A stretch of 64,000 nt of DNA, from positions 20,078 to 84,077 of the forward strand of contig NZ_JAGIPX010000039.1 in NCBI RefSeq assembly GCF_017814945.1, given 5' to 3'. Below the pieces are notes generated by a model. The model ran no database searches. It was not told where the DNA came from and was given only the letters and a program-made list of their open reading frames with translations. Shown here in pieces: positions 8,767 through 17,483 of the stretch. The DNA is from Paraburkholderia sp. LEh10 (GTDB taxonomy: Bacteria; Pseudomonadota; Gammaproteobacteria; Burkholderiales; Burkholderiaceae). A program made the translations under genes and the position numbers. Positions within the stretch are counted from its first letter, which is position 1. Each line of letters begins with the position of its first letter.

Positions 8767-9266
8767 GTCAGTTCCTTTTCGACAGGTGTGTCGGTGGCCA
8801 TCTCCGAGGTCGATCCGGCGGTGTTCGCCGGAATCATCAGGACGGGACAGGCCGCACCTCGCAACACCCGTTCGGCGACACTCCCCAGCACCATTCGCCG
8901 GAAGCCCCGCCGTCCATGCGTGCCCATGACGATGAGATCGGCGCGCCACTCGTTGGCCGTTTCGGTGATGCGATGGGCGATGTCCTCTCCTGGCGTAGCG
9001 ACGTCGACGACACGCGGCGCGCCTGTCAGGCTGAGCTTTGCGATTCGTGCGCTCGCATCGGAGGCGATGCGCTTGCCTTCTTCCTCGAGAGCGTCCCGGA
9101 TGATGGAAGGATCGAAGCCGGGGACGTCGTAGGCGATCATGGGCACGTCGATCACATACAGCGGCAGAACCTGAGCACCGTGTTCAGCGGTGAGGTACAG
9201 AGCGATATCGAGGGCGCGCGACGCGGTGTCGCTGCCGTCGAGTGCGATGAGTATGCGGTTATACAT
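8763..9266 (-). CDS. universal stress protein UspA family
   Basis: A 167-residue single Usp domain: start MYNRILIALDGSDTASRAL, end VMGTHGRRGFRRMVLGSVAERVLRGAACPVLMI, with the complete ATP-binding signature. A charged tail of about 17 residues follows. GGAAG lies eight bases before the ATG. It is the middle gene of a three-usp operon, with a four-base overlap downstream and an 18-bp gap upstream. Confidence 0.92.
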   Translation of the reverse strand: MYNRILIALDGSDTASRALDIALYLTAEHGAQVLPLYVIDVPMIAYDVPGFDPSIIRDALEEEGKRIASDASARIAKLSLTGAPRVVDVATPGEDIAHRITETANEWRADLIVMGTHGRRGFRRMVLGSVAERVLRGAACPVLMIPANTAGSTSEMATDTPVEKELT

Positions 9267-9284
9267 GGCAAATCTTCCACGACA

Positions 9285-10124
9285 CTAGTGCGAGAAGAGA
9301 ACGGGCACGGTCATCGACCGGAGCAGCGTTCGGGTGGCGCCGCCCATCACCAGTTCACGCAGACGCGTATGCGCGTAGGCGCCCATCACGATCAGGTCGC
9401 AACCGAGATCCGCCGCTTGGGACAACAGCACTTCCCCGACGGGCGTGAAGCGTTCGGCATTGACTTCGCGCACCTCGACTTTCACGCCATGACGCGCAAG
9501 CGTGAGCGCAATGTCGGCGCCTGGAATACGTTGTCCCGTCGGCTCATCGCGATCCGCGTTGACTGTGAGCAGGGTGACGTTTGCAGCGCTCGACAAAAAG
9601 GGCATCGCATCGTGGAGTGCGCGGGTCGCTTCGCGGCTGCCGTCCCACGCGATCAGCACGTGCCTGCCACATTCCGCGAACGAGCCGCTCGACGGCATCA
9701 GAAGCACGGGCCGGCCGGCCGCCATGATCAGATTCTCGACAAACTGCTCGGCAATGAACGACTCTGGATCGTTCAGGTCCGTCTGCCCCGCGACGACCAG
9801 ATCGGCAAGGCGCGCATACGGTGGCATCGATTCATTTGGGTAGCCTTCGGCCGATATCCACTGTCCGTCGACTCCCAGCCGGGCCAGTGCGGCGAGAAAG
9901 AGACGTTTGAGATCGACACACCGCTCCTGCCGTTGGCGCTCGTGTTCGACGTAGTAGCTGGCCGTGCCGACCATGACCAAGAGGGCGTGCGAGTCTGGAA
10001 CATACGCCGAGAACACACCCGTCAGTCTCGCGTGGAAACGGCGCGCAAACTGCAACGCCAGTTCGAGCCGCGCCGGTGCATGAGTGCTGGCATCCAGATG
10101 AACAAGAATGGTTTGGTAGTTCAT
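9285..10124 (-). CDS. double-domain universal stress protein
   Basis: A 279-residue tandem Usp protein closely resembling the 7933-8766 product: MNYQTILVHLDAS opens domain one, RHVLIAWDGSREATRAL opens domain two, and the end reads MGAYAHTRLRELVMGGATRTLLRSMTVPVLFSH. The second ATG of ATGGCGATG (10124) is better spaced from GGAG and matches paralogue starts. It is first in the leftward usp operon, with an FNR-type box 82 bp upstream. The paralogy suggests duplication inside the island. Confidence 0.9.
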   Translation of the reverse strand: MNYQTILVHLDASTHAPARLELALQFARRFHARLTGVFSAYVPDSHALLVMVGTASYYVEHERQRQERCVDLKRLFLAALARLGVDGQWISAEGYPNESMPPYARLADLVVAGQTDLNDPESFIAEQFVENLIMAAGRPVLLMPSSGSFAECGRHVLIAWDGSREATRALHDAMPFLSSAANVTLLTVNADRDEPTGQRIPGADIALTLARHGVKVEVREVNAERFTPVGEVLLSQAADLGCDLIVMGAYAHTRLRELVMGGATRTLLRSMTVPVLFSH

Positions 10125-10205
10125 CGCCATTGCTCCAAATGGAATGCGGATTAACGGGCGGTGCCCGCGGTGCGATGAAGTCTATGACCCGTTCTCGCAC
10201 GTCGG

Positions 10206-10219
10206 TTGACGCAGATCAA
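10206..10219 (-). promoter_or_regulatory. FNR-type box with class II -10
   Basis: TTGACGCAGATCAA has intact half-sites. Read toward the leftward usp operon, TAGACT (complement of 10179-10184) lies 21 bp downstream, placing the box at about -41.5. Confidence 0.8.
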
Positions 10220-10242
10220 CCGTCTACCGGTGGCGGGCCAGC

Positions 10243-10256
10243 TTGATACAAGTCAA
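10243..10256 (+). promoter_or_regulatory. FNR-type box with class II -10
   Basis: TTGATACAAGTCAA is followed 21 bp later by TAGAGT (10278-10283), giving a rightward class II promoter for the phasin-like and phaB genes. It is paired with the leftward box at 10206, 23 bp away. Confidence 0.8.
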
Positions 10257-10408
10257 TTGCGATGAAGTACGCGCGTCTAGAGTGAAGATCGAAGCTTGCC
10301 GACGTACGCACCGCATCGCACAAGGAGCAAGGATCATGATCCGGTTACCAGACCCTTCTGCGCCGAAAGGGATTTGCCGGGCCGAACGCGCTGAGCCGAT
10401 CCGGCTGA

Positions 10409-10829
10409 CTGACCGCGGAAGACTGGCCGCGCGATCTGAACGCATTGGAGAGCCGTAGCATCAGACGAGATCGCGATGCCGTGCGCCGTATCGAGGCGGG
10501 GCTGGCGCGATCGGGTGACTCGTATGCTTTCACGTCCGCCCGTCAGTCCGCAATGCAGGCCTATGCCCACGAGACTCTTTCTGTTTTGGGGCGACGCTGC
10601 GTTGAACACGGCGCAACACCAGGCCGAACTGATCGATGAACTCACGCACCTTTTTAGCGCATGGCGAATTTTCTGGTTCGCTTCGCTGCAAAAGCTGCCC
10701 GGCGCTGATGCACCGCTTGACAGTTTCAGCGCATGGCTGCGTGCCTGCCGGGACGAAATGATGAGCGTCGTCGGCTCGCCGGCGGTGCAGTCGCGGGCGC
10801 CTGCCAATACGGCAACAACAGGAGTCTGA
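10409..10829 (+). pseudogene. phasin-like gene split by a frameshift
   Basis: Coding character changes frame near 10570-10580. Before this, one frame reads DWPRDLNALES, RIEAGLARSGDSYAF and SAMQAYAHET. After it, another frame reads LFLFWGDAALNTAQHQAELI, LFSAWRIFWFASL and ends 1 bp before phaB. Amphipathic, Ala/Gln-rich segments and the phaB neighbour fit a PHB granule-associated phasin, but the family is not certain. No single frame covers both parts. The second half could still be translated alone from an ATG at 10476 or 10563. A sequencing indel cannot be excluded. Confidence 0.45.
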
Positions 10830-10830
10830 G

Positions 10831-11577
10831 ATGAAAACAGATCGTGTGGCTTTTGTCACGGGTGGCATGGGCGGCCTTGGCGCTGCGATCAGCAGGGCGC
10901 TTCACGACGCGGGATTCAACGTGGCGATGTCGTATTCGGCGCGTAACGATCACGTCGCGACATGGCTGATGAAGGAGCGCGACGCGGGCCGCAAGTTTCA
11001 CGCGTACGAAGCCGACGTTGCCGACTTCGATTCGTGCGAGCGTTGCGCACGCCGCGTGCTCGATGAACTCGGGAAGGTCGACATCCTGATCAACAACGCG
11101 GGCATCACGCGCGATGCGACATTTGCACGAATGAGCAAAACCGATTGGGACAGCGTGCTGCGAACTGACCTCGACGCTCTGTTCAATATGACGAAGCCAT
11201 ATTTGCCAGGCATGGTCGAACGCGGATATGGACGCATCGTCAATATCGGATCAGTGAACGGATCGCGGGGAGCGTTCGGACAAACCAACTATTCGGCGGC
11301 CAAGGCCGGCGTGCATGGTTTCACGAAGGCGCTCGCACTGGAAGTCGCAAAGCGCGGCGTCACGGTCAACACCGTATCGCCGGGCTATCTGGCAACGGCG
11401 ATGGTCGAGGCGGTGCCGCGCGACGTCATGGACGCGAAAATCTTGCCGCAGATCCCCGTTGGACGTCTTGGTCGGCGGGAGGAAGTGGCTGCGCTGGTCG
11501 CGTTTCTATGCTCCGATGAAGCAGCCTTCATCACGGGAGCTAACCTGGCGATCAACGGCGGAATGCACATGGAATGA
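10831..11577 (+). CDS. phaB: acetoacetyl-CoA reductase
   Basis: A 248-residue short-chain dehydrogenase with the NADP-binding TGGMGGLGAAI near residue 10, NNAGITRD near residue 88, catalytic Ser in NIGSVNGSRGAFGQ, and YSAAKAG with catalytic Tyr and Lys. Sequence and length match PhaB, which reduces acetoacetyl-CoA to (R)-3-hydroxybutyryl-CoA for PHB. GGAG lies eight bases before the ATG. It lies in an FNR-controlled unit (box 10243) behind a phasin-like gene. NAD(P)H-consuming PHB synthesis is a plausible electron sink at low oxygen. Confidence 0.9.
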   Translation: MKTDRVAFVTGGMGGLGAAISRALHDAGFNVAMSYSARNDHVATWLMKERDAGRKFHAYEADVADFDSCERCARRVLDELGKVDILINNAGITRDATFARMSKTDWDSVLRTDLDALFNMTKPYLPGMVERGYGRIVNIGSVNGSRGAFGQTNYSAAKAGVHGFTKALALEVAKRGVTVNTVSPGYLATAMVEAVPRDVMDAKILPQIPVGRLGRREEVAALVAFLCSDEAAFITGANLAINGGMHME

Positions 11578-11625
11578 GGGCCTCGCGCCGGCTTGCACGA
11601 AGGCCTTCAAGTGGAGAAGACTCGC

Positions 11626-12147
11626 ATGTCGGACGCTCATAGCGCGTTTCTTGTCGTGTACTACTCGCGCGGTGGGAGGACGCGGCGGATTGCCGAAATG
11701 CTGGCTTCGGAACTCGGCGCTGATATCGAGCCGATTTGCGAGCGGAGCCTGGGTGTCGCACGCGGACGCGGGCGCGGTTATGTACGGTCGCTGGTGGATG
11801 CGTGGCTTCGACGGCGGATCGACCTGTTGCCTGCACGGCATGACGTGTCGAGTTACGACGTCGTGGTGGTGGGGTCCGCGGTTTGGGCGAGCCATGCTTC
11901 GGCTCCAGCCGTGACATGGCTGAAGGATCACGGCGCACGCATCCGGCGTCTTGCGCTGCTCTGCTGTCTGCGTCGCCGGGGCGGCAGGCAGGCGTTGACG
12001 CAGATGGCGCGCGCGGCGGGCAAGCCGGCTATCGCGAGTTGCGCGGTCACAGCCCGCGACTTGCGATTCGGCATCGACGGGGTAAAGCGTCAGGCGTTTG
12101 CGCGAAGAATCAAACACCGGTTGCCGATCCATCAGGAGGCGGAATAG
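11626..12147 (+). CDS. flavodoxin-fold protein
   Basis: A 173-residue flavodoxin-like protein: FLVVYYSRGGRTRRIAEML near residue 8 is the FMN-phosphate loop with a strand-loop-helix, and YDVVVVGSAVWASHASAPAVTWL near residue 75 is the second FMN-contact region. It resembles flavodoxin/HemG-type domains. The C-terminal third is Arg-rich and lacks recognisable motifs. The ATG at 11626 follows GTGGAGAAG. It lies 48 bp after phaB and probably shares its transcript. Substrate and partner are unknown. Confidence 0.75.
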   Translation: MSDAHSAFLVVYYSRGGRTRRIAEMLASELGADIEPICERSLGVARGRGRGYVRSLVDAWLRRRIDLLPARHDVSSYDVVVVGSAVWASHASAPAVTWLKDHGARIRRLALLCCLRRRGGRQALTQMARAAGKPAIASCAVTARDLRFGIDGVKRQAFARRIKHRLPIHQEAE

Positions 12148-12231
12148 ATCGCGTAACTCGCGCAGCATTGCACTGCGCCGTCGCCATCCTTCTGCGGCCT
12201 GTTCGCCCCCCGACAACCCCATCTGGTTCGG

Positions 12232-12271
12232 CAGGGAAAACTGGCGTCATCACCGGCGCCAGCTTTCCCTG
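12232..12271. terminator. strong bidirectional hairpin
   Basis: Arms CAGGGAAA/TTTCCCTG and CTGGCG/CGCCAG form a long stem with an eight-to-ten-base loop between two convergent genes. The A-rich and T-rich arm ends would give a U-tract in either direction. Confidence 0.75.
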
Positions 12272-12285
12272 GGCGCGATGCCGCT

Positions 12286-13311
12286 TCAATCGAGTTCCAT
12301 CACGATCCGTCCATCCACCGTGCCTTCGCGAAGCGCGCCGAAGACCTTATTGATGTTCTCGAGCCGGTCGCGGTGAATGTGGGCGCGAACGCTGCCCTGT
12401 GCCGCAAAGTCGAGCGATTCCTGCAGGTCGCGCCGCGTGCCGACGATCGATCCGCGCACCGTAATGCCGTTGAGGACCGTCGAGAAAATCGGCAGCGGAA
12501 AGTCGCCGGGCGGCAAGCCGTTCAGCGCGACCGTACCGCCGCGCCGGACCATGCCAAGCGCCTGTGCGAATGCACTGCGCGACACCGCGGTGACCAGCAC
12601 GCCATGCGCGCCGCCAATTTCTTTCTGGATGAAGGCCGCTGGATCCGTGGTATTCGCATTGATGGCGAGCTTCGCTCCGAGCTTGCGTGCGAGTTCGAGT
12701 TTCTCTTCGGAGATGTCGACGGCAACCACATGCAATCCCATCGCAATTGCGTACTGTACGGCGACGTGCCCGAGCCCACCGATACCCGAGATCGCGAGCC
12801 ATTGACCCGGCCGCGTATCGGTCACGCGAATGCCTTTGTAGACCGTGACGCCGGCGCAGAGAATGGGCGCGATCTCATCGAACGCGACATTGTCCGGAAG
12901 ATGTCCGACATAGTTCGGATCGGCCAGCACGTATTCGGCGTATCCGCCGTTGACCGAGTAGCCCGTGTTCTTCTGTTCGTGGCAAAGCGTCTCCCATCCG
13001 CTCAGGCAATGTTCGCACTGACCGCAGGCCGTATAGAGCCAGGGCACGCCGACGCGATCGCCTTCCTTCACGGCCCTGACGCCGCTGCCCACGGCGGCGA
13101 CGTAACCGACGCCTTCATGGCCGGGGATGAAGGGCAGCGTTGGCTTGACGGGCCAATCGCCATCGGCGGCATGAAGATCGGTATGGCAGACACCCGACGC
13201 CTTGATGTTCACCAGAATCTGGCCCGGACCGACCTCCGGGATGGCGACTTCTTCGATGCTCAGCGGCGCACCAAACGCTCGGACGACAGCGGCTTTCATA
13301 TGGCGGGTCAT
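12286..13311 (-). CDS. adhP: zinc-dependent alcohol dehydrogenase
   Basis: A 341-residue medium-chain dehydrogenase. Catalytic zinc ligands lie in GVCHTDLH (Cys and His) and GHEGVG. The structural zinc site is CGQCEHCLSGWETLC. The NAD-binding GIGGLGHVAVQYA lies near residue 175. Strong similarity to AdhP, an ethanol/acetaldehyde oxidoreductase using NAD. A perfect FNR-type box stands about 62 bp upstream, so low-oxygen induction is expected, with the enzyme probably disposing of reducing equivalents as ethanol. The gene is monocistronic. Confidence 0.92.
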   Translation of the reverse strand: MTRHMKAAVVRAFGAPLSIEEVAIPEVGPGQILVNIKASGVCHTDLHAADGDWPVKPTLPFIPGHEGVGYVAAVGSGVRAVKEGDRVGVPWLYTACGQCEHCLSGWETLCHEQKNTGYSVNGGYAEYVLADPNYVGHLPDNVAFDEIAPILCAGVTVYKGIRVTDTRPGQWLAISGIGGLGHVAVQYAIAMGLHVVAVDISEEKLELARKLGAKLAINANTTDPAAFIQKEIGGAHGVLVTAVSRSAFAQALGMVRRGGTVALNGLPPGDFPLPIFSTVLNGITVRGSIVGTRRDLQESLDFAAQGSVRAHIHRDRLENINKVFGALREGTVDGRIVMELD

Positions 13312-13366
13312 GTCACGCTCCTCGGAGAAAGGTTCGTGCAGTGTTGCGCAAGTGGACGCCGCGAGA

Positions 13367-13380
13367 TTGATTCAGATCAA
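13367..13380 (-). promoter_or_regulatory. FNR-type box, perfect consensus
   Basis: TTGATTCAGATCAA matches both half-sites exactly and is centred 62 bp before the adhP ATG. The leftward hexamer at the class II position is AACACT. Confidence 0.8.
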
Positions 13381-13433
13381 CAGGGCATCGGCTGCCGCGC
13401 AAGAAGGACGGCGTGCCCGGTTGTCTTGCCCGG

Positions 13434-14048
13434 TCAAACACGTAACGAGCCGCGCAGCGCATCGAAGTCCGTGCGCGGACGGCGGTGCACGGGCGAACTG
13501 TCCCGGGTGGAGAAGGTGGGTTTGTCCTGATCGGCATGAAGGGCTTCCGCAAGCTCGAGCGGAAAGCGGTGCAACGATTCATTGTATTGAAGCGCTGCAT
13601 GATCGTAGCGCTCTCGCGCAACCGCGATGCGAGCTGCCGACGAAGCAAGCCGCGTTTGCAGCGTCTGGAAGCGCGGTGCCGTGTCGAGCCGGCGCACGGA
13701 TTCGCACACAATCATGAGTTGCGAGATTGCTTCAGTCATCTGACGCTGCGCTACATCGAAGCGCTCGAACAACGCGGGTTCGTCGACGAACGCTGGCGTC
13801 GCATGCACGGCTTCGATGGCTGAACGGGCATCTGAAACGTTCTTGAGCGTAGCGGCCTCCGCGGGCAGATAGCGGCGGGCCAAGGCGGTCGTTTCATCGA
13901 CCAGTGCGAGGCGTTCGTCGTAGAGCGCGATGACGTCCGAGAAAGTGGCCTTGACCTGGTCATCCGCGTGGAGCGACGGAGCGATTCCACAGCCTGCCAG
14001 TGCATGGAGGGCGAACAGGACCGGAATTATCACCAAGGCTTTCATCAT
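13434..14048 (-). CDS. LemA-like lipoprotein
   Basis: A 204-residue protein beginning MMKALVIIPVLFALHALAGC: a lipoprotein signal with the lipobox LAGC. A helical body follows with regularly spaced charged residues (FSDVIALYDERLALVD, FERFDVAQRQMTEAISQL). The helix pattern resembles LemA-family proteins but lacks a clear signature, so the family is tentative. The frame extends to 14123, but that TTG lies in the FNR-type box and the signal peptide sets the start at 14048. It is divergent from the N-ATPase operon and FNR-controlled. Confidence 0.65.
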   Translation of the reverse strand: MMKALVIIPVLFALHALAGCGIAPSLHADDQVKATFSDVIALYDERLALVDETTALARRYLPAEAATLKNVSDARSAIEAVHATPAFVDEPALFERFDVAQRQMTEAISQLMIVCESVRRLDTAPRFQTLQTRLASSAARIAVARERYDHAALQYNESLHRFPLELAEALHADQDKPTFSTRDSSPVHRRPRTDFDALRGSLRV

Positions 14049-14109
14049 GTCGACCGTGCTCCAGGCATTGGCTATCAGATCGAGCGTAGACGGGCGTGTG
14101 CGTAACGGA

Positions 14110-14123
14110 TTGATCGCTGTCAA
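14110..14123 (-). promoter_or_regulatory. FNR-type box with class II -10
   Basis: TTGATCGCTGTCAA; in the leftward direction TACGCT (complement of 14083-14088) begins 21 bp on. It serves the LemA-like gene. Confidence 0.75.
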
Positions 14124-14200
14124 TCGCCGCGCGTTTTCAGAGGAACACTCTGGACATTGTTCGCTCGACGCGACTCACGCGCGCAGTCATTGCGCAGTCA

Positions 14201-14214
14201 TTGATCAGGATCAG
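14201..14214 (+). promoter_or_regulatory. FNR-type box of the N-ATPase operon
   Basis: TTGATCAGGATCAG has one mismatch in the last base. TATCTT at 14236-14241 lies 21 bp on, predicting transcription start near 14248 and a 29-base leader before atpD. Confidence 0.7.
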
Positions 14215-14276
14215 TTGTGACCAGGCCCTCGCCGTTATCTTGAAGAGGTTCAGGAATTCGACTTGGAGCACGGGAC

Positions 14277-15746
14277 GTGTCGATTCACGAGAGTGGAGAA
14301 GTCAGCCAGGCTGCAAGCTTCGCGGCGACGGGACGCGTGATCGCGGCGCGCGGCGCCGTTGTCGACGTCGATTTCGCTGGCGAGGCGCTGCCGCCCGTCG
14401 ATACGGCCATGTTCATTTCGACGCGCGATGGTCGACAGCCGATTCTTGCGGAAGTGCAGGCGCATGTTAGCGACACCGTCGTGCGGGCGCTCGCGCTGCA
14501 GTCGACGGCAGGCATCGCGCGCGGCATGCCCGCACGTTCGACCGGCCTTCCGATCGAGGTTCCCGTCGGCCCCTTGACACTCGGGCGCCTGTTCGACGTG
14601 TCGGGCGCCGTCCGGGATTCGGGCGCGCCGTTGCCACCGATCATCGAACGCCGTCCGATTCACCGTGCGCCACCGCCGCTGTCTGCGCAACGCGGCGCGA
14701 CCCGGCTGTTCGCGACCGGGATCAAGATCATCGACCTGCTCACACCCCTCGCGCATGGCGGTAAGGCCGCGATGTTCGGTGGCGCGGGTGTGGGAAAAAC
14801 CGTGCTGGTAATGGAACTGATGCATGCGATGGCCGAACAGCACAGCGGGATTTCCGTTTTCGCCGGTGTCGGTGAACGCTCGCGCGAAGGTCACGAAATG
14901 CTCGCAGACATGCGCGGCTCGGGCGTGCTGCCGCGCGCCGTGCTGGTTTATGGACAGATGAACGAGCCGCCGGGGGCTCGCTGGCGAGTGCCGCTGACAG
15001 CGCTGACCATCGCCGAGTACTTTCGCGACGAACGCCATCAGAATGTGCTGCTGTTGATGGATAACGTGTTCCGGTTCGTGCAGGCAGGGGCGGAAGTTTC
15101 GGGGCTGCTGGGACGCATGCCATCGCGGGTCGGCTACCAGCCGACGCTCGCGAGTGAGGTGGCGGCGTTGCAGGAGCGCATCGCGTCGGTGGGCGAGACA
15201 GCCGTGACGGCGATCGAGGCCGTCTATGTTCCCGCCGACGATTTCACTGACCCTGCCGTGACGACGATTTCGTCGCACGTCGACAGCATGGTGGTGCTCT
15301 CGCGCGCACAGGCCGCCGAAGGCATGTATCCCGCAATTGATCCGATTGCATCGACGTCGATCCTGCTCGATCCGCTTGTGGTTGGCGACGAGCATGCGAA
15401 CGTCGCCAATGCCGTGCGGCGCGCGATCGAGCATCAGCGCGAGCTGCAGGATGTCATCGCGCTGCTGGGCATCGAGGAACTCGGTGCGGACGACCGCCGG
15501 ATCGTGCAACGGGCCCGCCGCCTGCAGCGCTTTCTGACGCAGCCTTTCTCGGTGACGGAGGCGTTCTCCGGGCAGCCGGGACGGACGGTTGCGCTGGCCG
15601 ACACGATCGCTGGGTGCAAGGCGATTCTCGACGGCGAGTGCGATGACTGGCAGGAGAGTTCGCTGTACATGGTCGGTACGCTCGACGAGGCGCGCGCGAA
15701 GGAAGCGCGCAGCAGGCAGACGGGCGCCGTTCCCGCTGCGGTCTGA
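14277..15746 (+). CDS. atpD: N-type ATPase subunit beta
   Basis: The 489-residue catalytic beta subunit has a Walker A GGAGVGKT near residue 160, the catalytic Glu in GVGERSREGHEML, and Walker B LLLMDNVFRF. The C-terminal region holds PAIDPIASTS. The start is GTG. Position as first gene of an atpDCQRBEFAG operon is diagnostic of N-ATPases, a second horizontally spread F-type ATPase. The gene is longer at the N terminus than housekeeping AtpD. Ion extrusion at the cost of ATP is the proposed physiological direction. Confidence 0.93.
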   Translation: MSIHESGEVSQAASFAATGRVIAARGAVVDVDFAGEALPPVDTAMFISTRDGRQPILAEVQAHVSDTVVRALALQSTAGIARGMPARSTGLPIEVPVGPLTLGRLFDVSGAVRDSGAPLPPIIERRPIHRAPPPLSAQRGATRLFATGIKIIDLLTPLAHGGKAAMFGGAGVGKTVLVMELMHAMAEQHSGISVFAGVGERSREGHEMLADMRGSGVLPRAVLVYGQMNEPPGARWRVPLTALTIAEYFRDERHQNVLLLMDNVFRFVQAGAEVSGLLGRMPSRVGYQPTLASEVAALQERIASVGETAVTAIEAVYVPADDFTDPAVTTISSHVDSMVVLSRAQAAEGMYPAIDPIASTSILLDPLVVGDEHANVANAVRRAIEHQRELQDVIALLGIEELGADDRRIVQRARRLQRFLTQPFSVTEAFSGQPGRTVALADTIAGCKAILDGECDDWQESSLYMVGTLDEARAKEARSRQTGAVPAAV

Positions 15747-15759
15747 AAGAGGCGCGCTC

Positions 15760-16191
15760 ATGCCGGACCTATCGCTCAGATTGACCATCGCGACGCCGAC
15801 ACAGGTCGTGGTCAACGGCTTGCCGATCGTCTCGTTGCGCGCGGAAGACGAGAGCGGCGGATTCGGCATTCACGTCGGACACGAGGATATGGTGACGCTC
15901 CTCAGCGCTTCCGTCGTGAGGTGGACGACGCAGGACGGCATCGCGCATTTTTGCGCCGTGGACGGCGGCGTGCTGATCGTGTCGAACGGCGCGGCCGTGT
16001 CGATCGCATGCAGGGAAGCGGTGCGGGGCGAGTCGCTGCAACGGCTGGAGGCCGAGGTGCACGACGTGCGCGCGGCACAACTGGATGCGATGCGGCGCGC
16101 GCGTGTCGAACAGACTCGACTGCATGCTCACGCTGTTCGCCAGATGTTGCGCTACCTGCGTCCGCAAGCGGCGCGCGGAGTATCCGAATGA
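15760..16191 (+). CDS. atpC: N-type ATPase subunit epsilon
   Basis: A 143-residue epsilon subunit with an N-terminal beta-sandwich (LSLRLTIATPTQVVVNGLP, GGFGIHVGHEDMVTLL, VDGGVLIVSNG) and a C-terminal helical arm rich in Arg. Its usual role is rotor contact with gamma and the c-ring and inhibition of hydrolysis. It lies 13 bp after atpD and overlaps atpQ by four bases. The alternative upstream reading in the same frame is a shadow of atpD. Confidence 0.88.
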   Translation: MPDLSLRLTIATPTQVVVNGLPIVSLRAEDESGGFGIHVGHEDMVTLLSASVVRWTTQDGIAHFCAVDGGVLIVSNGAAVSIACREAVRGESLQRLEAEVHDVRAAQLDAMRRARVEQTRLHAHAVRQMLRYLRPQAARGVSE

Positions 16192-16502
16192 CCAGGCAGC
16201 GCAATGGCCATGCCCCAGCCGACGATCGCGTCGCGAAAGCCGCGCGGCGCGCGGCGAACCGCGACGCGATGGGGCGCGAAGACCGGGAGCCGTCTCTCGC
16301 CGCGCGGCTTGGGCAGATCGGTATTCTCGGCTGGACGATCGTTTTGCCGACGCTTGTCTGTCTCGCCTTGGGTCGCTGGCTTGACCGGCTGATGGGAACG
16401 AAGGTGTTTTTCTCGGCGCCGCTCCTGATGATCGGCGCAGCGATAGGTTTCTGGTCAGCATGGAAATGGATGCATCGGCAGCAAAGGAGAGATCGTGACT
16501 AG
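16188..16502 (+). CDS. atpQ: N-type ATPase AtpQ (AtpI-like) subunit
   Basis: A 104-residue membrane protein: an Arg-rich cytosolic N terminus of about 45 residues, then two hydrophobic segments (IGILGWTIVLPTLVCLALG and VFFSAPLLMIGAAIGFWSAW). This matches the AtpI-related AtpQ of N-ATPase operons, thought to help c-ring assembly or cation handling. ATGA overlaps atpC; the end overlaps atpR by eight bases. Confidence 0.85.
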   Translation: MTRQRNGHAPADDRVAKAARRAANRDAMGREDREPSLAARLGQIGILGWTIVLPTLVCLALGRWLDRLMGTKVFFSAPLLMIGAAIGFWSAWKWMHRQQRRDRD

Positions 16503-16788
16503 TACCGTTTTCGCTCATCTGCACAGTGCACTGGCATTGTTTGTCACCGGGCTGGCAGTCGGCTTGCTCGTGGGGGCGGTGCACTTCGTTTCGCTGCGCA
16601 GGAACGCAGCGCTCCTCGTTGCAGGGCGTCCGGCCGGCGCACTGCTGCTGCAACTGTCGCGTTTCTCGCTGACGGCGGTCGTGTTCGTCGTGCTGGCGAA
16701 GGCGGGCGTGCTGGCCTTGCTCGGCGGAACGGGCGGCTTCATGTGGACGCGCAGCATCGCACTCACGCTTGGGCGAGTCGAACCATGA
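16495..16788 (+). CDS. atpR: N-type ATPase AtpR subunit
   Basis: A 97-residue, three-helix membrane protein (ALALFVTGLAVGLLVGAVHF, a middle segment around LLLQLSRFSLTAVVFVVLA, and a third around VLALLGGTGGFMWTRS). AtpR occurs only in N-ATPase operons; conserved Arg residues in its helices have been proposed to interact with the c-subunit glutamates. The start is GTG, overlapping atpQ, and the end overlaps atpB by four bases. Confidence 0.85.
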   Translation: MTSTVFAHLHSALALFVTGLAVGLLVGAVHFVSLRRNAALLVAGRPAGALLLQLSRFSLTAVVFVVLAKAGVLALLGGTGGFMWTRSIALTLGRVEP

Positions 16789-17483
16789 TCCACTCGCCAC
16801 TAACCACCGCGCCTTTGCTGCACGCCGGTCCACTCGCGATCACCTCGCCCGTGATCGTCGGCTGGGCAATTGTTGCGTTCATGGCGATCGGCGCGGCGCT
16901 GCTTACGCGCAAGCTCTCGATCGCGCCTTCCCGAGTGCAGGCGGTGCTTGAACTGCTCGTCGAAACCATCGATGCCCAGATTCGCGACACGATACAAACC
17001 GATCCGGCGCCGTATCGCTCACTGATCGGCACGCTCTTCCTGTTCGTGCTGGTCGCCAACTGGTCGTCGCTCGTGCCTGGCGTCGAGCCGCCAACGGCGC
17101 ATCTGGAAACCGATGCGGCGCTCGCCTTACTCGTGCTTCTTGCGACGGTGGTGTACGGCGTGCGCTCGCGCGGCCTGCGCGGATACCTCGCGACCTTCGC
17201 CGAGCCGACGTGGGTGATGATTCCGCTGAATATCGTCGAACAGCTCACGCGAACTTTTTCGCTCGTCGTGCGCCTGTTCGGCAACGTGATGAGCGGCGTG
17301 TTTGTCGTGGGCATCGTGTTGTCGCTCGCAGGCCTCCTCGTGCCGATCCCGCTAATGGCGCTGGATCTGCTGACGGGCGCCGTGCAGGCTTACATCTTCG
17401 CCGTACTCGCGATGGTGTTCATCGGCGCCGCCGTCGGTGACACGCGGCATCCGGCTGACAACAACCAGAAGGAGCACGCATGA
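16785..17483 (+). CDS. atpB: N-type ATPase subunit a
   Basis: A 232-residue, about six-helix Fo subunit a. The essential stator Arg is in LTRTFSLVVRLFGNVMSG near residue 165, and the C terminus is LLTGAVQAYIFAVLAMVFIG. It forms the ion half-channels beside the c-ring. Four-base overlaps on both sides show translational coupling with atpR and atpE. Confidence 0.92.
   Translation: MIHSPLTTAPLLHAGPLAITSPVIVGWAIVAFMAIGAALLTRKLSIAPSRVQAVLELLVETIDAQIRDTIQTDPAPYRSLIGTLFLFVLVANWSSLVPGVEPPTAHLETDAALALLVLLATVVYGVRSRGLRGYLATFAEPTWVMIPLNIVEQLTRTFSLVVRLFGNVMSGVFVVGIVLSLAGLLVPIPLMALDLLTGAVQAYIFAVLAMVFIGAAVGDTRHPADNNQKEHA

Noticed and set aside
7513..10154. Two long plus-strand frames opposite the usp operon (7513-9132 and 8916-10154)
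   Set aside because: High-GC shadows of three Usp genes that carry clear nucleotide-binding signatures on the minus strand.
14250..15869. 539-codon frame on the minus strand
   Set aside because: It is the antisense shadow of atpD; its His/Arg-rich sequence has no family pattern, while the plus strand has full ATPase motifs.
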